A stretch of 64,000 nt of DNA from Nocardioides sp. LHD-245 (GCF_030929495.1 NZ_JAVFWN010000023.1:27079-91078); one strand, 5' to 3'. Positions 34,292 to 43,139 are shown, counted from the first letter of the stretch. Translations and numbers: made by a program. The notes: generated by a model not told the origin, from the letters alone.

Positions 34292-34741
34292 ATGCGGGTG
34301 CTGCTCGTGTCCTCGTCAGGGGGCCACCTCGCGCAGCTGATGTGCCTGCGGCCGTGGTGGGAGAAGCACGATCGGCACTGGGTCACCTTCGACACGGACG
34401 ACGCCATCGCCAAGCTGGAGGGCGAGGACGTCACCTGGGCGCATCACCCGACGACGCGCAACCTGGTCAACCTGGCGCGCAACTCGGCGCAGGCGCGCAA
34501 GGTGCTCGCCCGCTACGCCCCCGACCTCGTCGTCTCCACCGGCGCCGCCGTCGCCGTGCCGTACTTCTGGCTACGGCACCGACAGCACACGTCGTCGATC
34601 TATCTCGAGGTGTACGACCGCGTGGAGACGCGGACGCTCACCGGCCGGCTGTGCCGGCCCGCCACCGACCTGTTCCTGGTCCAGTGGCCCGAGCAGCAGC
34701 GCCTCTACCGCTCCTCGGTCCTGGTCGGGGAGCTGTGGTGA
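34292..34741 (+). CDS. PssD/Alg14-like glycosyltransferase subunit
   Basis: This 149-residue protein starts MRVLLVSSSGGHLAQLMCLRPWW, the classical glycine-rich N-terminus of Alg14/PssD, followed by TRNLVNLARNSAQARKVLARYAPDLVVSTGAAVAVPYFW and IYLEVYDRVETRTLTGRLC. In this family the Alg14-type subunit holds the acceptor side at the membrane and recruits the Alg13-type donor-binding subunit to make one UDP-sugar transferase. The next gene overlaps by 4 bp (GTGA) and encodes that partner. Ribosome site GGGAG precedes ATG 34292. Confidence 0.93.
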   Translation: MRVLLVSSSGGHLAQLMCLRPWWEKHDRHWVTFDTDDAIAKLEGEDVTWAHHPTTRNLVNLARNSAQARKVLARYAPDLVVSTGAAVAVPYFWLRHRQHTSSIYLEVYDRVETRTLTGRLCRPATDLFLVQWPEQQRLYRSSVLVGELW

Positions 34742-35241
34742 CCCGGCGACGTCCCCCTCTGGTCGCGGTCTTCCTCGGCACCGATCACCACCGGTTCGAC
34801 CGGCTCCTCACCTGGGCCGGCCGGCTCCAGGAGCAGGACACCTTCCTGTTCCAGGTGCAGCACGGCGCCACGCCGCTCCCGTCGGGGCTCACCGGCACCC
34901 CGCTGCTGGACCCGGCGGCCCTGGCCGAGCTGCTCGACCGGGCGGACGCGGTCGTCACCCACGGCGGCCCCGGCTCGATCATGGACGCGCGCGAGCACGG
35001 CCACCTGCCCGTCGTCGTCGCCCGCGACCCGCGACTCGGGGAGCACGTCGACGACCACCAGCAGCGCTTCGCACGCTTCCTCGCCCGGACCGGCCTGATC
35101 GTCACGGCGTACGACGAGCCCGAGCTCGCCGCCCGGCTCTCCCTCGCCGTCCTCACCGGGCGCGGCATCCGCACCACCCACCGCGCCTCATCCACCCTCG
35201 CCCGGTTCGAGGCCCTGGCCGACGAGCTCGTCCACCGATGA
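34738..35241 (+). CDS. PssE/Alg13-like glycosyltransferase subunit
   Basis: GTG 34738 gives 167 residues. LVAVFLGTDHHRFDRLLTWA at the N-terminus and ADAVVTHGGPGSIMDAREHG in the C-terminal half are the UDP-GlcNAc-transferase C-domain pattern (HGGxGS with nucleotide-sugar binding), as in Alg13, PssE and MurG. VVVARDPRLGEHVDDHQQRF follows the family's PRxxxxxEHxDxHQ motif. It should complete the catalytic unit with PssD. Its stop overlaps the start of the sugar-phosphate transferase (ATGA), so the three genes form one operon for building the first sugars on the lipid carrier. Confidence 0.93.
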   Translation: MTRRRPPLVAVFLGTDHHRFDRLLTWAGRLQEQDTFLFQVQHGATPLPSGLTGTPLLDPAALAELLDRADAVVTHGGPGSIMDAREHGHLPVVVARDPRLGEHVDDHQQRFARFLARTGLIVTAYDEPELAARLSLAVLTGRGIRTTHRASSTLARFEALADELVHR

Positions 35242-36683
35242 CACTCCTCGCGGCCCGCGCGACGGCGGTGACGACGACCGGGCGCAGGGAGACGCGCGAC
35301 TCGGTGACGGTGCACCGCACCGGCCTGGTCCTGGCCTGTGCCGACGCGGTCGCCGCGGCCGTCGTCGTCCTCGTGGCGATCCTGGTCCCCGATGCGATCT
35401 CACGCACGGGGCCGGCCTTCCTGTTCGTGCCGCTGTGGGTGGCCGCCGTGTCCGCGACCGGTGACTACCGGCTGGCCGGACACCTGGCGGCTCGCGGCCG
35501 CCGGCTCGCGGTCGCGGCCCTCGTGCTGCCCACCGCCACCCTGCTCACGGCCGAGGCGATCGGCTACCCGGTGTCCGCCGGCGTCGCCACGTCGGTGTGC
35601 GTGGCGAGCGCCGGCCTGGGCGGTCTCACGCGCGGCGCGGTCGCCGTGGCAGCCCGGCGTGGCGTCCACCTCAGCGGCGTGACCCATCGCGTCGTGCTGG
35701 CCGGAACCGCCGACACCCTGCCCGCGCTGGTCGAGCGCCTCCGGCAGTCGGGGACACGCCGCTTCGCGGTCGTCGGCGCCTGCGTCGCCGGCGCGGCCGG
35801 AGAGGCCGGCGACGACCAGCCGATGCTGGACGGTGTCCCGGTCGTGTCCGGGATCGCCGCCTGCGTCCCGACCGCCCGGGTGAGCGGAGCCGACGCCGTG
35901 ATCCTCGCCCCGGACCCGGCGATCCCCGCCGCCGACCTGCAGCGCCTGTGCTGGTGCCTGGAGGATGCCGGCGTCGCGATCTTCGTCTGGACGGGCCTGC
36001 TCAGCTCCCCCGCGGGCCGCATCCGTCTGGACGTCGGCGAGCGGCTCCCGCTGCTGCATCTCGGGGCTCCCCGTCGCCTCGGCCCCTCCCATCTGGTCAA
36101 GCACGTCCTCGACCGGGCCGCGGCGACGGTGGCGCTCCTGCTCCTGGCACCGGTGCTGCTCGCACTCGCCACGGCCGTGCGCCTCGACTCCCCGGGCCCG
36201 GCGTTCTTCCGGCAGACCCGGATCGGCCGGGGCGACGCCCCCTTCACGATGTGGAAGCTCCGCACGATGTCCTGCGGCGCGAGCGACGCCGTAGCCGGCC
36301 TGCTCGACCTCAACGAGGCCGGCGGCCCCCTGTTCAAGATCCATCAGGACCCGCGGATCACCCGCGTGGGGCGTTGGTTGCGGCGAACCTCGCTCGACGA
36401 GCTGCCCCAGCTGATCAATGTCGCGCTCGGCCACATGTCGCTGGTGGGCCCGCGCCCGGCGCTGCCGTCCGAGGTGGCGGCCTATCTCCCCGACGTCCGC
36501 CATCGGCTCGTCGTCCGGCCCGGCATGACCGGCCTGTGGCAGGTCTCCGGACGCTCCGACCTGTCCTGGGAGGACGCCGTGCGTCTCGACCAGCAGTACG
36601 TCGACAACTGGTCGCTCCTCCTCGACGCGCGGATCCTGCTGCGCACCGCCGGCGCCGTCTTCAGCGGTCGCGGCGCGTACTAG
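35238..36683 (+). CDS. Polyprenyl glycosylphosphotransferase (initiating sugar transferase)
   Basis: The protein has 481 residues: four to five N-terminal helices, a central nucleotide-binding-like domain (HRVVLAGTADTLPALVERLR), a fifth helix and a C-terminal bacterial sugar transferase domain. The catalytic part has VRLDSPGPAFFRQTRIGRG, FTMWKLRTM, DPRITRVGRWLRRTSLDELPQL, MSLVGPRPALP and RPGMTGLWQVSGRSD, all hallmarks of WcaJ/EpsL-type enzymes that load a sugar-1-phosphate on undecaprenyl phosphate. This is the first committed step of repeat-unit synthesis. ATG 35238 overlaps the PssE stop. Confidence 0.95.
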   Translation: MTLLAARATAVTTTGRRETRDSVTVHRTGLVLACADAVAAAVVVLVAILVPDAISRTGPAFLFVPLWVAAVSATGDYRLAGHLAARGRRLAVAALVLPTATLLTAEAIGYPVSAGVATSVCVASAGLGGLTRGAVAVAARRGVHLSGVTHRVVLAGTADTLPALVERLRQSGTRRFAVVGACVAGAAGEAGDDQPMLDGVPVVSGIAACVPTARVSGADAVILAPDPAIPAADLQRLCWCLEDAGVAIFVWTGLLSSPAGRIRLDVGERLPLLHLGAPRRLGPSHLVKHVLDRAAATVALLLLAPVLLALATAVRLDSPGPAFFRQTRIGRGDAPFTMWKLRTMSCGASDAVAGLLDLNEAGGPLFKIHQDPRITRVGRWLRRTSLDELPQLINVALGHMSLVGPRPALPSEVAAYLPDVRHRLVVRPGMTGLWQVSGRSDLSWEDAVRLDQQYVDNWSLLLDARILLRTAGAVFSGRGAY

Positions 36684-36684
36684 G

Positions 36685-36750
36685 CCCGTTGACCCGTCAC
36701 TTCTGACCCGTTGACCCGTCACATCTGACCCGTTGGTCCGTCACATCTGA
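36685..36750. repeat. Three tandem 22-bp repeats
   Basis: Units 36685-36706, 36707-36728 and 36729-36750 each follow CCCGTTGRYCCGTCACWTCTGA; units 1 and 2 differ at one base and units 2 and 3 at two. The array begins directly after the sugar-transferase stop (36681-36683) and ends about 60 bp before the propeller gene start. The period is two helical turns, so bound protein would sit on one face of the DNA. Function is unknown. Confidence 0.85.
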
Positions 36751-36760
36751 GCCTGGGAAA

Positions 36761-36776
36761 TCACCAATACGGGTCA
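36761..36776. promoter_or_regulatory. Locus-wide CCCC...TTGG motif, site 6
   Basis: TCACCAATACGGGTCA (36761-36776), read in inverse as TGACCCGTATTGGTGA, matches the TTGGTGA end of sites 1 and 4b. It lies 34 bp upstream of the propeller gene start, right after the 22-bp repeat array. Confidence 0.5.
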
Positions 36777-36810
36777 TTCGCGAGCGCCGCGGAACGGGTC
36801 GGATGTGGGG

Positions 36811-39687
36811 ATGATCGTGCGCGGAAAGATCGGACTCCTGCTGGCCGCCGGCATCCTCGTGACCGCCGCTCCCGCCGGAGTGCCGGCGCCGCCAGCCGGA
36901 GCGGCCGACACGGGCAACCCGGCTCCCCAGACCGGCCGGATCGTCGACGACGATCCCGTGGGCTTCACCCCGCACGTCATGGACGGGGATGTCTTCACGA
37001 TGACCCGGGTCGGCAACACGATCGTGGTCGGCGGCACCTTCACCCGGGTCCGCAACGCCGGCAGCTCGACCGACATCCCGCGCCGGAACCTGTTCGCCTT
37101 CGATGCCTTCACCGGCCAGGTCAGCACGACCTTCACGCCGAACCCGAACGACCGCGTCTACACCCTCGAACCCGCCTCGGACGGGACCTCCGTCTACGTC
37201 GGCGGAGCGTTCACCAGTGTGACGTCAGCGGGGGCGACCGTCTCCGTCAGCCGGCTCTACAAGGCCGATGTCGCCAACGGGACCCGGATCGCGGCCTTCC
37301 AGCCCGGCACCTTCAACGGCCAGGTGCGAGACGTCTCGGTGACGGGCAACCGTCTGTGGGTCGCCGGCAAGTTCACCCATGTGCAGGGCCAGCCGAGCCG
37401 GGCGCTCGGCACCCTCGACGCCACGAGCGGGGCCCGCGACCCGTACTACACGGCCGTGCTCGCGGGCGTGCACCGCGGCACCACGACGAACGTGCAGAAG
37501 ATCGCGACCGACCGCACCAACGGGAGGCTGGTGGCGATCGGCAACTTCGACACCGTCAACGGCGTCCACCGCCACCAGTTCGCGGTGTTCGACATCTCAG
37601 GCGGGACGCTCGCGCTCGCGCCGTACTACACGACCCAGTTCGAGTCGGCCTGCAGCGCTTCGTTCGAGACCTACATGACCGACGTCGAGTTCGCCCCCGA
37701 CGGCAGCTTCTTCGTCGTCTCGACCACCGGCGCGTACGGCGGCTACTCCGGCAGCATGGCCGGGACCAGCGGCTGCGACGTCGTGGCCCGCTTCGAGACC
37801 GGCGCCACCGGCACGAACATCCGGCCCAGCTGGACGGCCTACACCGGCGGCGACACGACGTGGACGGTCGAGGTGACCGACGACGTCGTCTACACCGGCG
37901 GGCACATGCGCTGGCAGAACAACCCGGCGCGCGGCGACGCCGCCGACGAGGGCGCGGTCTCCCGGCCGGGCATCGCGGCGCTCAACACCCGCACCGGCAT
38001 GCCGTACTCGTGGAACCCGACGCGCACGCTCGGCGCCGGCGTCCGCGACATGATCGCCACACCGGAGGGGCTCTTCGTCGGCTCGGACACGGACGTGTTC
38101 GGGGGCGAGACCCACCGCCGGGTCGCCTTCCTCCCGCTCGCCTCCGGTGCCACGTTGCCTCCGCAGCAGGACGGCAAGCTCCCCGGCGACGTGTTCCGCG
38201 TCGCGAGCGGCGGCTCCCAGCTCGTCCGAGGCGGCTTCGACGGGACCGTGGCCGCACCGCCGGTCAACGCTCCTAACGGGAGCGGCTGGGGCACCGTCGT
38301 CGGCGCCTTCATGGTCAACGGCGACCTCTACACGGCGTACGCCAACCGCACCCTCACCCGGCGCACCTTCGACGGCGCCACGTACGGCGCGGCGACGACG
38401 GTGAGCACGGCGGACGCGCTCGTCTACCAGGACGACTGGCACAACGGCGACATCCCCACGATCACCAGCCTGTTCTACGACCGCGGCTGGATCTACTTCA
38501 CGAAGTCGGGCTCGTCGGTGCTCTACCGGCGCGGGTTCGAGCCCGAGTCCGGCGTCATCGGGCAGCAGCTCTTCTCGGTGCCGTCGGTCACCGGCGTGAG
38601 CTACAGCAGCATGCGGGGCGCCTTCGTGGCCGACGGCAAGCTGTGGTTCGCGAGCAGCAACGGGGCGCTGAGCCGGGCCGACTGGGCCGCGCACGGCGCC
38701 GTCTCCGGCACCGCCACGCCGATCTACCCGTCCGGGTCGGGCTGGTCCTCACGGGCGCTCTTCCTCTACCAGGGGCCGCCGATCGCGCCGCCCGTGAACC
38801 AGCCGCCGACCGCGGCGTTCACGGTCTCCTGCACCGGTCTCACCTGCTCGTTCGACGCCGGCGGCTCCGGCGACCCGGACGGCTCCGTCACCGGCTACTC
38901 CTGGGCCTTCGGCGACGGCCAGACCAGGACGACGGGTCCCACCGTCAGCCACACCTACGCGGGCGGCGGTGCCGTCACCGTCACCCTGACCGTCACCGAC
39001 GACCGGAGCGCCACGGGTACGACGACGCGCACCGCGCAGCCCAGCCAGGGCGGCGCCGCGATCGCTGTCGTCGCCGCGAGCTCGACCAGCGGGAACCGCG
39101 TCAACCACACGGCGAGCGTGCCCGCCTCCGTCCAGCCCGGCGACCTGCTGCTGGCGTTCTTCGTCGCCAACACCACCGCACCGGCGTACGCCGGACCGGC
39201 CGGCTGGACCGAGCTCGAGACGGCCAGCGCGGGGGCCAAGGCGGTCGGCCGGCTGTACTCCCGCGTCGCCACGGCCTCGGATCCGGGCAGCCCGGTCACC
39301 GTGACGTCCAGCGGCTACGCGAAGAGCGTGCTGTCCGTCGTCGCCTACCACGGCACCGATCCGACGACTCCGGTCGCGGACAGCGCGCTCGCGGTGCAGA
39401 CCAGCAGCGGAACCGCGCACGTCACCCCCGCCGTGGTGGCCCCGGACGGGACGCACTGGTTGGTGAGCTACTGGGCGGACAAGAGCGGGGCGACCACCTC
39501 CTGGAGCCTGCCGCCCGGGGCGGTCGGGCGCTCGAACGCCACCGGCGACGGCTCCGGCCACATATCGGCGGTCCTCGCCGACAGCGGCGGCCCGCTCCCC
39601 GCCGGGCCCCAGGGCGGCCTGACCGCCACCGCCGACGCCAGCGGCACGGCCGCGATCACCTTCAGCGTGCTCCTGGCGCCGAGCTGA
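36811..39687 (+). CDS. Secreted beta-propeller/PKD surface protein (paralogue 3 of 3)
   Basis: ATG 36811 gives 958 residues; a GTG two codons upstream is also in frame. A signal peptide (GLLLAAGILVTAAPAGVPAP) is followed by a propeller of about 615 residues with blades such as RVGNTIVVGGTFTRVRNAG, GTSVYVGGAFTSV, GNRLWVAGKFTHVQG and DDVVYTGGHMRW. PKD at ~663-746 (CTGLTCSFDAGGSGDPDG) and one copy of the 190-residue beta module seen twice in the 26267 protein (~749-958; AASSTSGNRVNHTASVPASV) complete it. The propeller is closest in order of blades to the 11454 protein. No anchor motif is present. Its end overlaps the convergent nitrilase gene by 26 bp. Confidence 0.87.
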   Translation: MIVRGKIGLLLAAGILVTAAPAGVPAPPAGAADTGNPAPQTGRIVDDDPVGFTPHVMDGDVFTMTRVGNTIVVGGTFTRVRNAGSSTDIPRRNLFAFDAFTGQVSTTFTPNPNDRVYTLEPASDGTSVYVGGAFTSVTSAGATVSVSRLYKADVANGTRIAAFQPGTFNGQVRDVSVTGNRLWVAGKFTHVQGQPSRALGTLDATSGARDPYYTAVLAGVHRGTTTNVQKIATDRTNGRLVAIGNFDTVNGVHRHQFAVFDISGGTLALAPYYTTQFESACSASFETYMTDVEFAPDGSFFVVSTTGAYGGYSGSMAGTSGCDVVARFETGATGTNIRPSWTAYTGGDTTWTVEVTDDVVYTGGHMRWQNNPARGDAADEGAVSRPGIAALNTRTGMPYSWNPTRTLGAGVRDMIATPEGLFVGSDTDVFGGETHRRVAFLPLASGATLPPQQDGKLPGDVFRVASGGSQLVRGGFDGTVAAPPVNAPNGSGWGTVVGAFMVNGDLYTAYANRTLTRRTFDGATYGAATTVSTADALVYQDDWHNGDIPTITSLFYDRGWIYFTKSGSSVLYRRGFEPESGVIGQQLFSVPSVTGVSYSSMRGAFVADGKLWFASSNGALSRADWAAHGAVSGTATPIYPSGSGWSSRALFLYQGPPIAPPVNQPPTAAFTVSCTGLTCSFDAGGSGDPDGSVTGYSWAFGDGQTRTTGPTVSHTYAGGGAVTVTLTVTDDRSATGTTTRTAQPSQGGAAIAVVAASSTSGNRVNHTASVPASVQPGDLLLAFFVANTTAPAYAGPAGWTELETASAGAKAVGRLYSRVATASDPGSPVTVTSSGYAKSVLSVVAYHGTDPTTPVADSALAVQTSSGTAHVTPAVVAPDGTHWLVSYWADKSGATTSWSLPPGAVGRSNATGDGSGHISAVLADSGGPLPAGPQGGLTATADASGTAAITFSVLLAPS

Positions 39688-40639
39688 GGTCCTCGACGTA
39701 GGTCACCGCCCCGCTGGGTCGCCGCGCGGCGTCGACCCTGAGCTGGAAGACGTCCGGCCGCTGGTAATGGCCCGCCACGTCGGCGGTGAACCGCCACTCC
39801 CCGAGCGTCTCCGGCTCGATGTCGGCGAGCACCAGGCCGACCGTGCCACGCTCCGGGCCGACCAGCCAGGCGCCGTCGGGGCCGATCACCCCGGACCCGC
39901 CGTCGAACAGTACGTCGCCGGGGTCGCCGGGCGCGAGGCCCTGCCGGAAGGCCGCGCGCATCTCCTCCGGGACGTGCTCGACGCGGGCCACGTTGGCCGC
40001 GACCACGACGAAGCAGCGGCCCTCGATCGCGTAGGTCCGGCTGGCGAGCTCGTGCGCCTCCGCGAGGTCGGGCCAGGCGGCGACGTGGACGTCCTCGTGC
40101 CCCGCGTGGAGCACTTGGCGGGCCAGGGGGTTCCAGTGCTCCCAGCAGATCAGGCCACCGACCCGGCCAGCGCCGGTGGCGACCACCCGCAGCCCGGCGG
40201 CGTCGCCCGGCGACCACACGTTCTTCTCCGTGGACGTCGGGACCAGCTTGCGGTGGTGGTTGACCAGCGTGCCGTCGCGGTCGATGACCACCTGGCTGTT
40301 GTAGACGGTGCCCGAGCCCGGTCCGGCCAGCTCGTTGAGCCCGAGCACGACCACGACGGAACCCTCCCGGGCCGCGTCGCGCACCGGGCCGAGCTGGTCG
40401 TCGGCACCGCCGACCAGCACGCTGGAGTCCAGCAGCTGCCGGTAGAGCCGGCGGCCCAGGGGGTCCTCCCAGGCGGCCGCGCCGAAGCACCAGGCCGGGT
40501 AGCCCCCGAGCCAGGTCTCGGGGAAGGCCACCAGCTCGGCGCCGACGGCGGCCGCCTCGGCGATCAGCGCGGCGCAGCGCTCGACGGCGGCGGCCCGGTC
40601 CCCGAAGACCGACGGGTGCTGGACGGCGGCGACGCGCAT
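39662..40639 (-). CDS. Nitrilase family hydrolase
   Basis: The product has 325 residues with the nitrilase triad: Glu 41 in LVAFPETWLGGYP, Lys 131 in NHHRKLVPTSTEKNVW and Cys 165 in GGLICWEHWNP. The CWEH context and the length place it with true nitrilases and cyanide-type members more than with amidases or carbamoylases. It would turn a nitrile into the acid and ammonia. ATG 40639 shares one base with the amine-oxidase stop (TGATG), so it is the last gene of the catabolic operon starting at 48812. Confidence 0.9.
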   Translation of the reverse strand: MRVAAVQHPSVFGDRAAAVERCAALIAEAAAVGAELVAFPETWLGGYPAWCFGAAAWEDPLGRRLYRQLLDSSVLVGGADDQLGPVRDAAREGSVVVVLGLNELAGPGSGTVYNSQVVIDRDGTLVNHHRKLVPTSTEKNVWSPGDAAGLRVVATGAGRVGGLICWEHWNPLARQVLHAGHEDVHVAAWPDLAEAHELASRTYAIEGRCFVVVAANVARVEHVPEEMRAAFRQGLAPGDPGDVLFDGGSGVIGPDGAWLVGPERGTVGLVLADIEPETLGEWRFTADVAGHYQRPDVFQLRVDAARRPSGAVTYVEDLSSAPGAR

Positions 40640-42021
40640 CAGCTGTTCTCCTGTCCTCGTGCGGGGTGGTCGAGGGCGGCGAGCACCTCGGCCGCGGCGC
40701 GCTCCCCGGAGCGGATCGCGCCGTCGATGTAGCCGTGCCAGACGCTCGACGTCTCGCTGCCGGCCCAGTGGACCGTGCCGGACGGCGCACGCCAGCCGCG
40801 CTCGCCGTACTCGATCCACGCGCCGGGAGCGGGCACCGCGGCGTACGCGCCGCCCGCCCAGGGGTCGGCCACCCAGTCCTGCACGAGCAGGTCCGTCGGC
40901 CGGGTCGCCGCGACGCCGAAGAGCCGGCCGAGCGTCTCCAGCAGGGCGGCGCGCTGCTGCTCCGGCGCGAGTGCTGCCCAGGTGCGCAGCCGGTCGCCGT
41001 ACACGAAGGTGACGAGGACGCCGCAGGCGCCGTCGGCCGGGGAGTTGTCGAAGACGACACCGGGCAGGTCGTGCGCGGTGTAGAGGGATGCCTGGCCGGA
41101 GCGCCCGTCGGCACGCCAGAAGGGCCGGTCGTAGACCAGGTGGATCTTGGCGACGTCGCCCATCACGCTGCGCTCGAGCCAGCGCCGCCGAGGCGCCGGG
41201 AGCGGCGGGTCGAAGGCGATCGCCCGGGCGGCCGGCGGCGTCGTGGCGACGACCACCCGCTCGGCACGGATCACGCCCCGGTCGGTCTCGACGGCGCCGT
41301 CGCGCACGGCGCGCACCGGTGTGCCCAGGTGCACCCGGTCGCCGAGGTGTGCCGCCATCGCGAGCGCCGGCGCCTGCGCGCCGTCCACGAAGCGCTGGTC
41401 CTGGGCGTGACCGCGGGTGCGCATGAGCTGGTCCCAGCCACCGGCCGAGGCGACGTAGAAGGCCAGGTGGAGCAGGGAGAGGTCGCGTGGCTCGACGGCC
41501 CAGACGCCCTGGACGGCGAGCGCGAGCCGGGGCCGGGCGGCCTCGGCGACGCCGTCGAGCCAGGAGGCGACAGTGGTGGCGTCGAGCCGCTCGGCGGCCG
41601 GCGTCGCGGCCGGATCGTCGAGGTCCACCCGCGCGGCCAGCGCCTCGAGCCCGGCGACGGCGGCGGCGTACTCCGCGTGCCCGGGGGCCGTCGAGTCCCG
41701 CTCCGACGTCCCCTCGTGGAGGGTGCCGTCGTGCCACAGCTCGAGGTGCACGCCCTCGTCGTGGGTGGGGAAGCGCGCGCAGCCGAAGCGGTCGGCCAGT
41801 GCCAGCAGGCGGGTCTGGGTCGGGCCGACCCACTGCCCGCCGTGGTCGACGGCGTGCGCCCGCGGGTGCGGCGCCGACCAGACCCGGCCCCCGGACCGGT
41901 CCGCCGCCTCGACGACGACCACGTCGACCCCGGCGTCGCGCAGCGCGAGCGCCGCGGTGAGTCCGGCGTACCCCGCCCCGACCACGACCACCGACGCCCG
42001 GTCGGGCAGCGCGCCGCTCAC
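40639..42021 (-). CDS. Flavin-dependent amine oxidase
   Basis: GTG 42021 overlaps the upstream stop (GTGA) and gives 460 residues. The FAD-binding N-terminus is VVVVGAGYAGLTAALALRDA followed by VVVVEAADRSGGRVW; the C-terminal flavin segment is VHWAGSETSSVWHGYIDGAI, as in monoamine and putrescine oxidases. DHGGQWVGPTQTRLLALADR is another family marker. The enzyme would oxidise an amine to aldehyde, ammonia and hydrogen peroxide. Its neighbours (acetylpolyamine-deacetylase-like enzyme upstream, aldehyde dehydrogenase further up) suggest a (poly)amine substrate, though this is inferred. Confidence 0.9.
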   Translation of the reverse strand: MSGALPDRASVVVVGAGYAGLTAALALRDAGVDVVVVEAADRSGGRVWSAPHPRAHAVDHGGQWVGPTQTRLLALADRFGCARFPTHDEGVHLELWHDGTLHEGTSERDSTAPGHAEYAAAVAGLEALAARVDLDDPAATPAAERLDATTVASWLDGVAEAARPRLALAVQGVWAVEPRDLSLLHLAFYVASAGGWDQLMRTRGHAQDQRFVDGAQAPALAMAAHLGDRVHLGTPVRAVRDGAVETDRGVIRAERVVVATTPPAARAIAFDPPLPAPRRRWLERSVMGDVAKIHLVYDRPFWRADGRSGQASLYTAHDLPGVVFDNSPADGACGVLVTFVYGDRLRTWAALAPEQQRAALLETLGRLFGVAATRPTDLLVQDWVADPWAGGAYAAVPAPGAWIEYGERGWRAPSGTVHWAGSETSSVWHGYIDGAIRSGERAAAEVLAALDHPARGQENS

Positions 42022-43139
42022 CTGCTCGCCCCCGGACCGAGCAGGGCACGGGCGCGGTCGATCACCGCCTGCTGGTGCGGCTGGACCTCCTGGCCCGGCC
42101 AGTCGATCCAGTCCGGCTCGAAGGGGTCGGCGATCCCGGTGTCGTGCCCGCTGAGCGCCTCGACGACGGCCAGGCCGCAGAAGGGCACGTAGATCGGCGA
42201 GTAGCCGCCCTCGTGGCTCATCACCAGCCGCCCCGAGCACACCCGGTCGGCCAGGGCGACCAGGCCGGCCGTCATCGTGCGGTACGTCGACGAGGTCACC
42301 ATCATGGTCGCGAGCGGGTCGGCGTTGCAGGCGTCGAAGCCGCACGCCACCAGGATCAGCTCCGGCGCGAACGCCTCGACCGCCGGGACGACGACCTGGT
42401 CGAAGGCCGCCAGGTAGGCGCCGTTGCCCGATCCCGGCGGCAGGGGCACGTTGACCGCGGTGCCGAGCGCGTCGCCGCGGCCGCGGTCCTCGAGCGCGCC
42501 GGTGTCGGCGGGATAGTTGCCGTCCTGGTGCACCGAGATCGTCAGCACGTCCGGGTCGTCGAGGAAGATCGCCTCGGTGCCGTTGCCGTGGTGCACGTCC
42601 CAGTCGACCACCGCGAACCGGCGCAGCCCGTCGTGCGCGCGGGCGTGCTCGATCGCGACGGCGACATTGGCGAACATGCAGAAGCCCATCCCCCGGTCGG
42701 CGACGGCGTGGTGGCCCGGCGGCCGGACGAGGGCGTAGGCGTTGTCGACCGTGCCGTCGAGCACCGCTCGGACGGCGTGCACCGTGCCGCCCGCCGCCAG
42801 CGCGGCCACCTCGTAGCCGTTCCAGCCGAACGGCGAGGTGCCGTCGCCCATGTCACCGCCCTCGCGACGCCGGCTCTGTTCCTGCATGGAGCGCACGTGC
42901 GCCTCGGTGTGCACGCGCAGCAGGTCCTCCTCCGCGGCTGCCCGCGGCCGGACCTCGACCAGGTGCTCGCGCAGCCCGCTCACCTCGACCAGCGAGGCGA
43001 ACCGGGTCTTCGACTCCGCGGACTCGAAGTGCCCGAACGGCTGCACACCGGGCGCGCCCAGCACGTAGCCGGCCGCACGGCCGGTGTCGTGCCAGCCGTA
43101 GAGCTCGTGCCAGACCCAGCCGGTGCGCCGCGCGCTCAC
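42018..43139 (-). CDS. Histone-deacetylase superfamily enzyme (acetylpolyamine-amidohydrolase-like)
   Basis: The protein has 373 residues from GTG 43139. Zinc-hydrolase residues are present: His pair 143-144 in VRPPGHHAVADRG, zinc ligands Asp 181 and His 183 in VVDWDVHHGNGTEA, and the later VACGFDACNADPLA with the third ligand Asp. A GGYSP segment supplies the usual C-terminal motif. Bacterial members remove acetyl groups from acetylated polyamines or other acyl amines. It is coupled by GTGA overlaps to both neighbours, so deacylation probably precedes the oxidation by the downstream amine oxidase. Confidence 0.9.
   Translation of the reverse strand: MSARRTGWVWHELYGWHDTGRAAGYVLGAPGVQPFGHFESAESKTRFASLVEVSGLREHLVEVRPRAAAEEDLLRVHTEAHVRSMQEQSRRREGGDMGDGTSPFGWNGYEVAALAAGGTVHAVRAVLDGTVDNAYALVRPPGHHAVADRGMGFCMFANVAVAIEHARAHDGLRRFAVVDWDVHHGNGTEAIFLDDPDVLTISVHQDGNYPADTGALEDRGRGDALGTAVNVPLPPGSGNGAYLAAFDQVVVPAVEAFAPELILVACGFDACNADPLATMMVTSSTYRTMTAGLVALADRVCSGRLVMSHEGGYSPIYVPFCGLAVVEALSGHDTGIADPFEPDWIDWPGQEVQPHQQAVIDRARALLGPGASR

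Noticed and set aside
36685..36750. Possible CRISPR array
   Set aside because: The 22-bp units are directly adjacent with no spacers, only three in number, and no cas genes are nearby.
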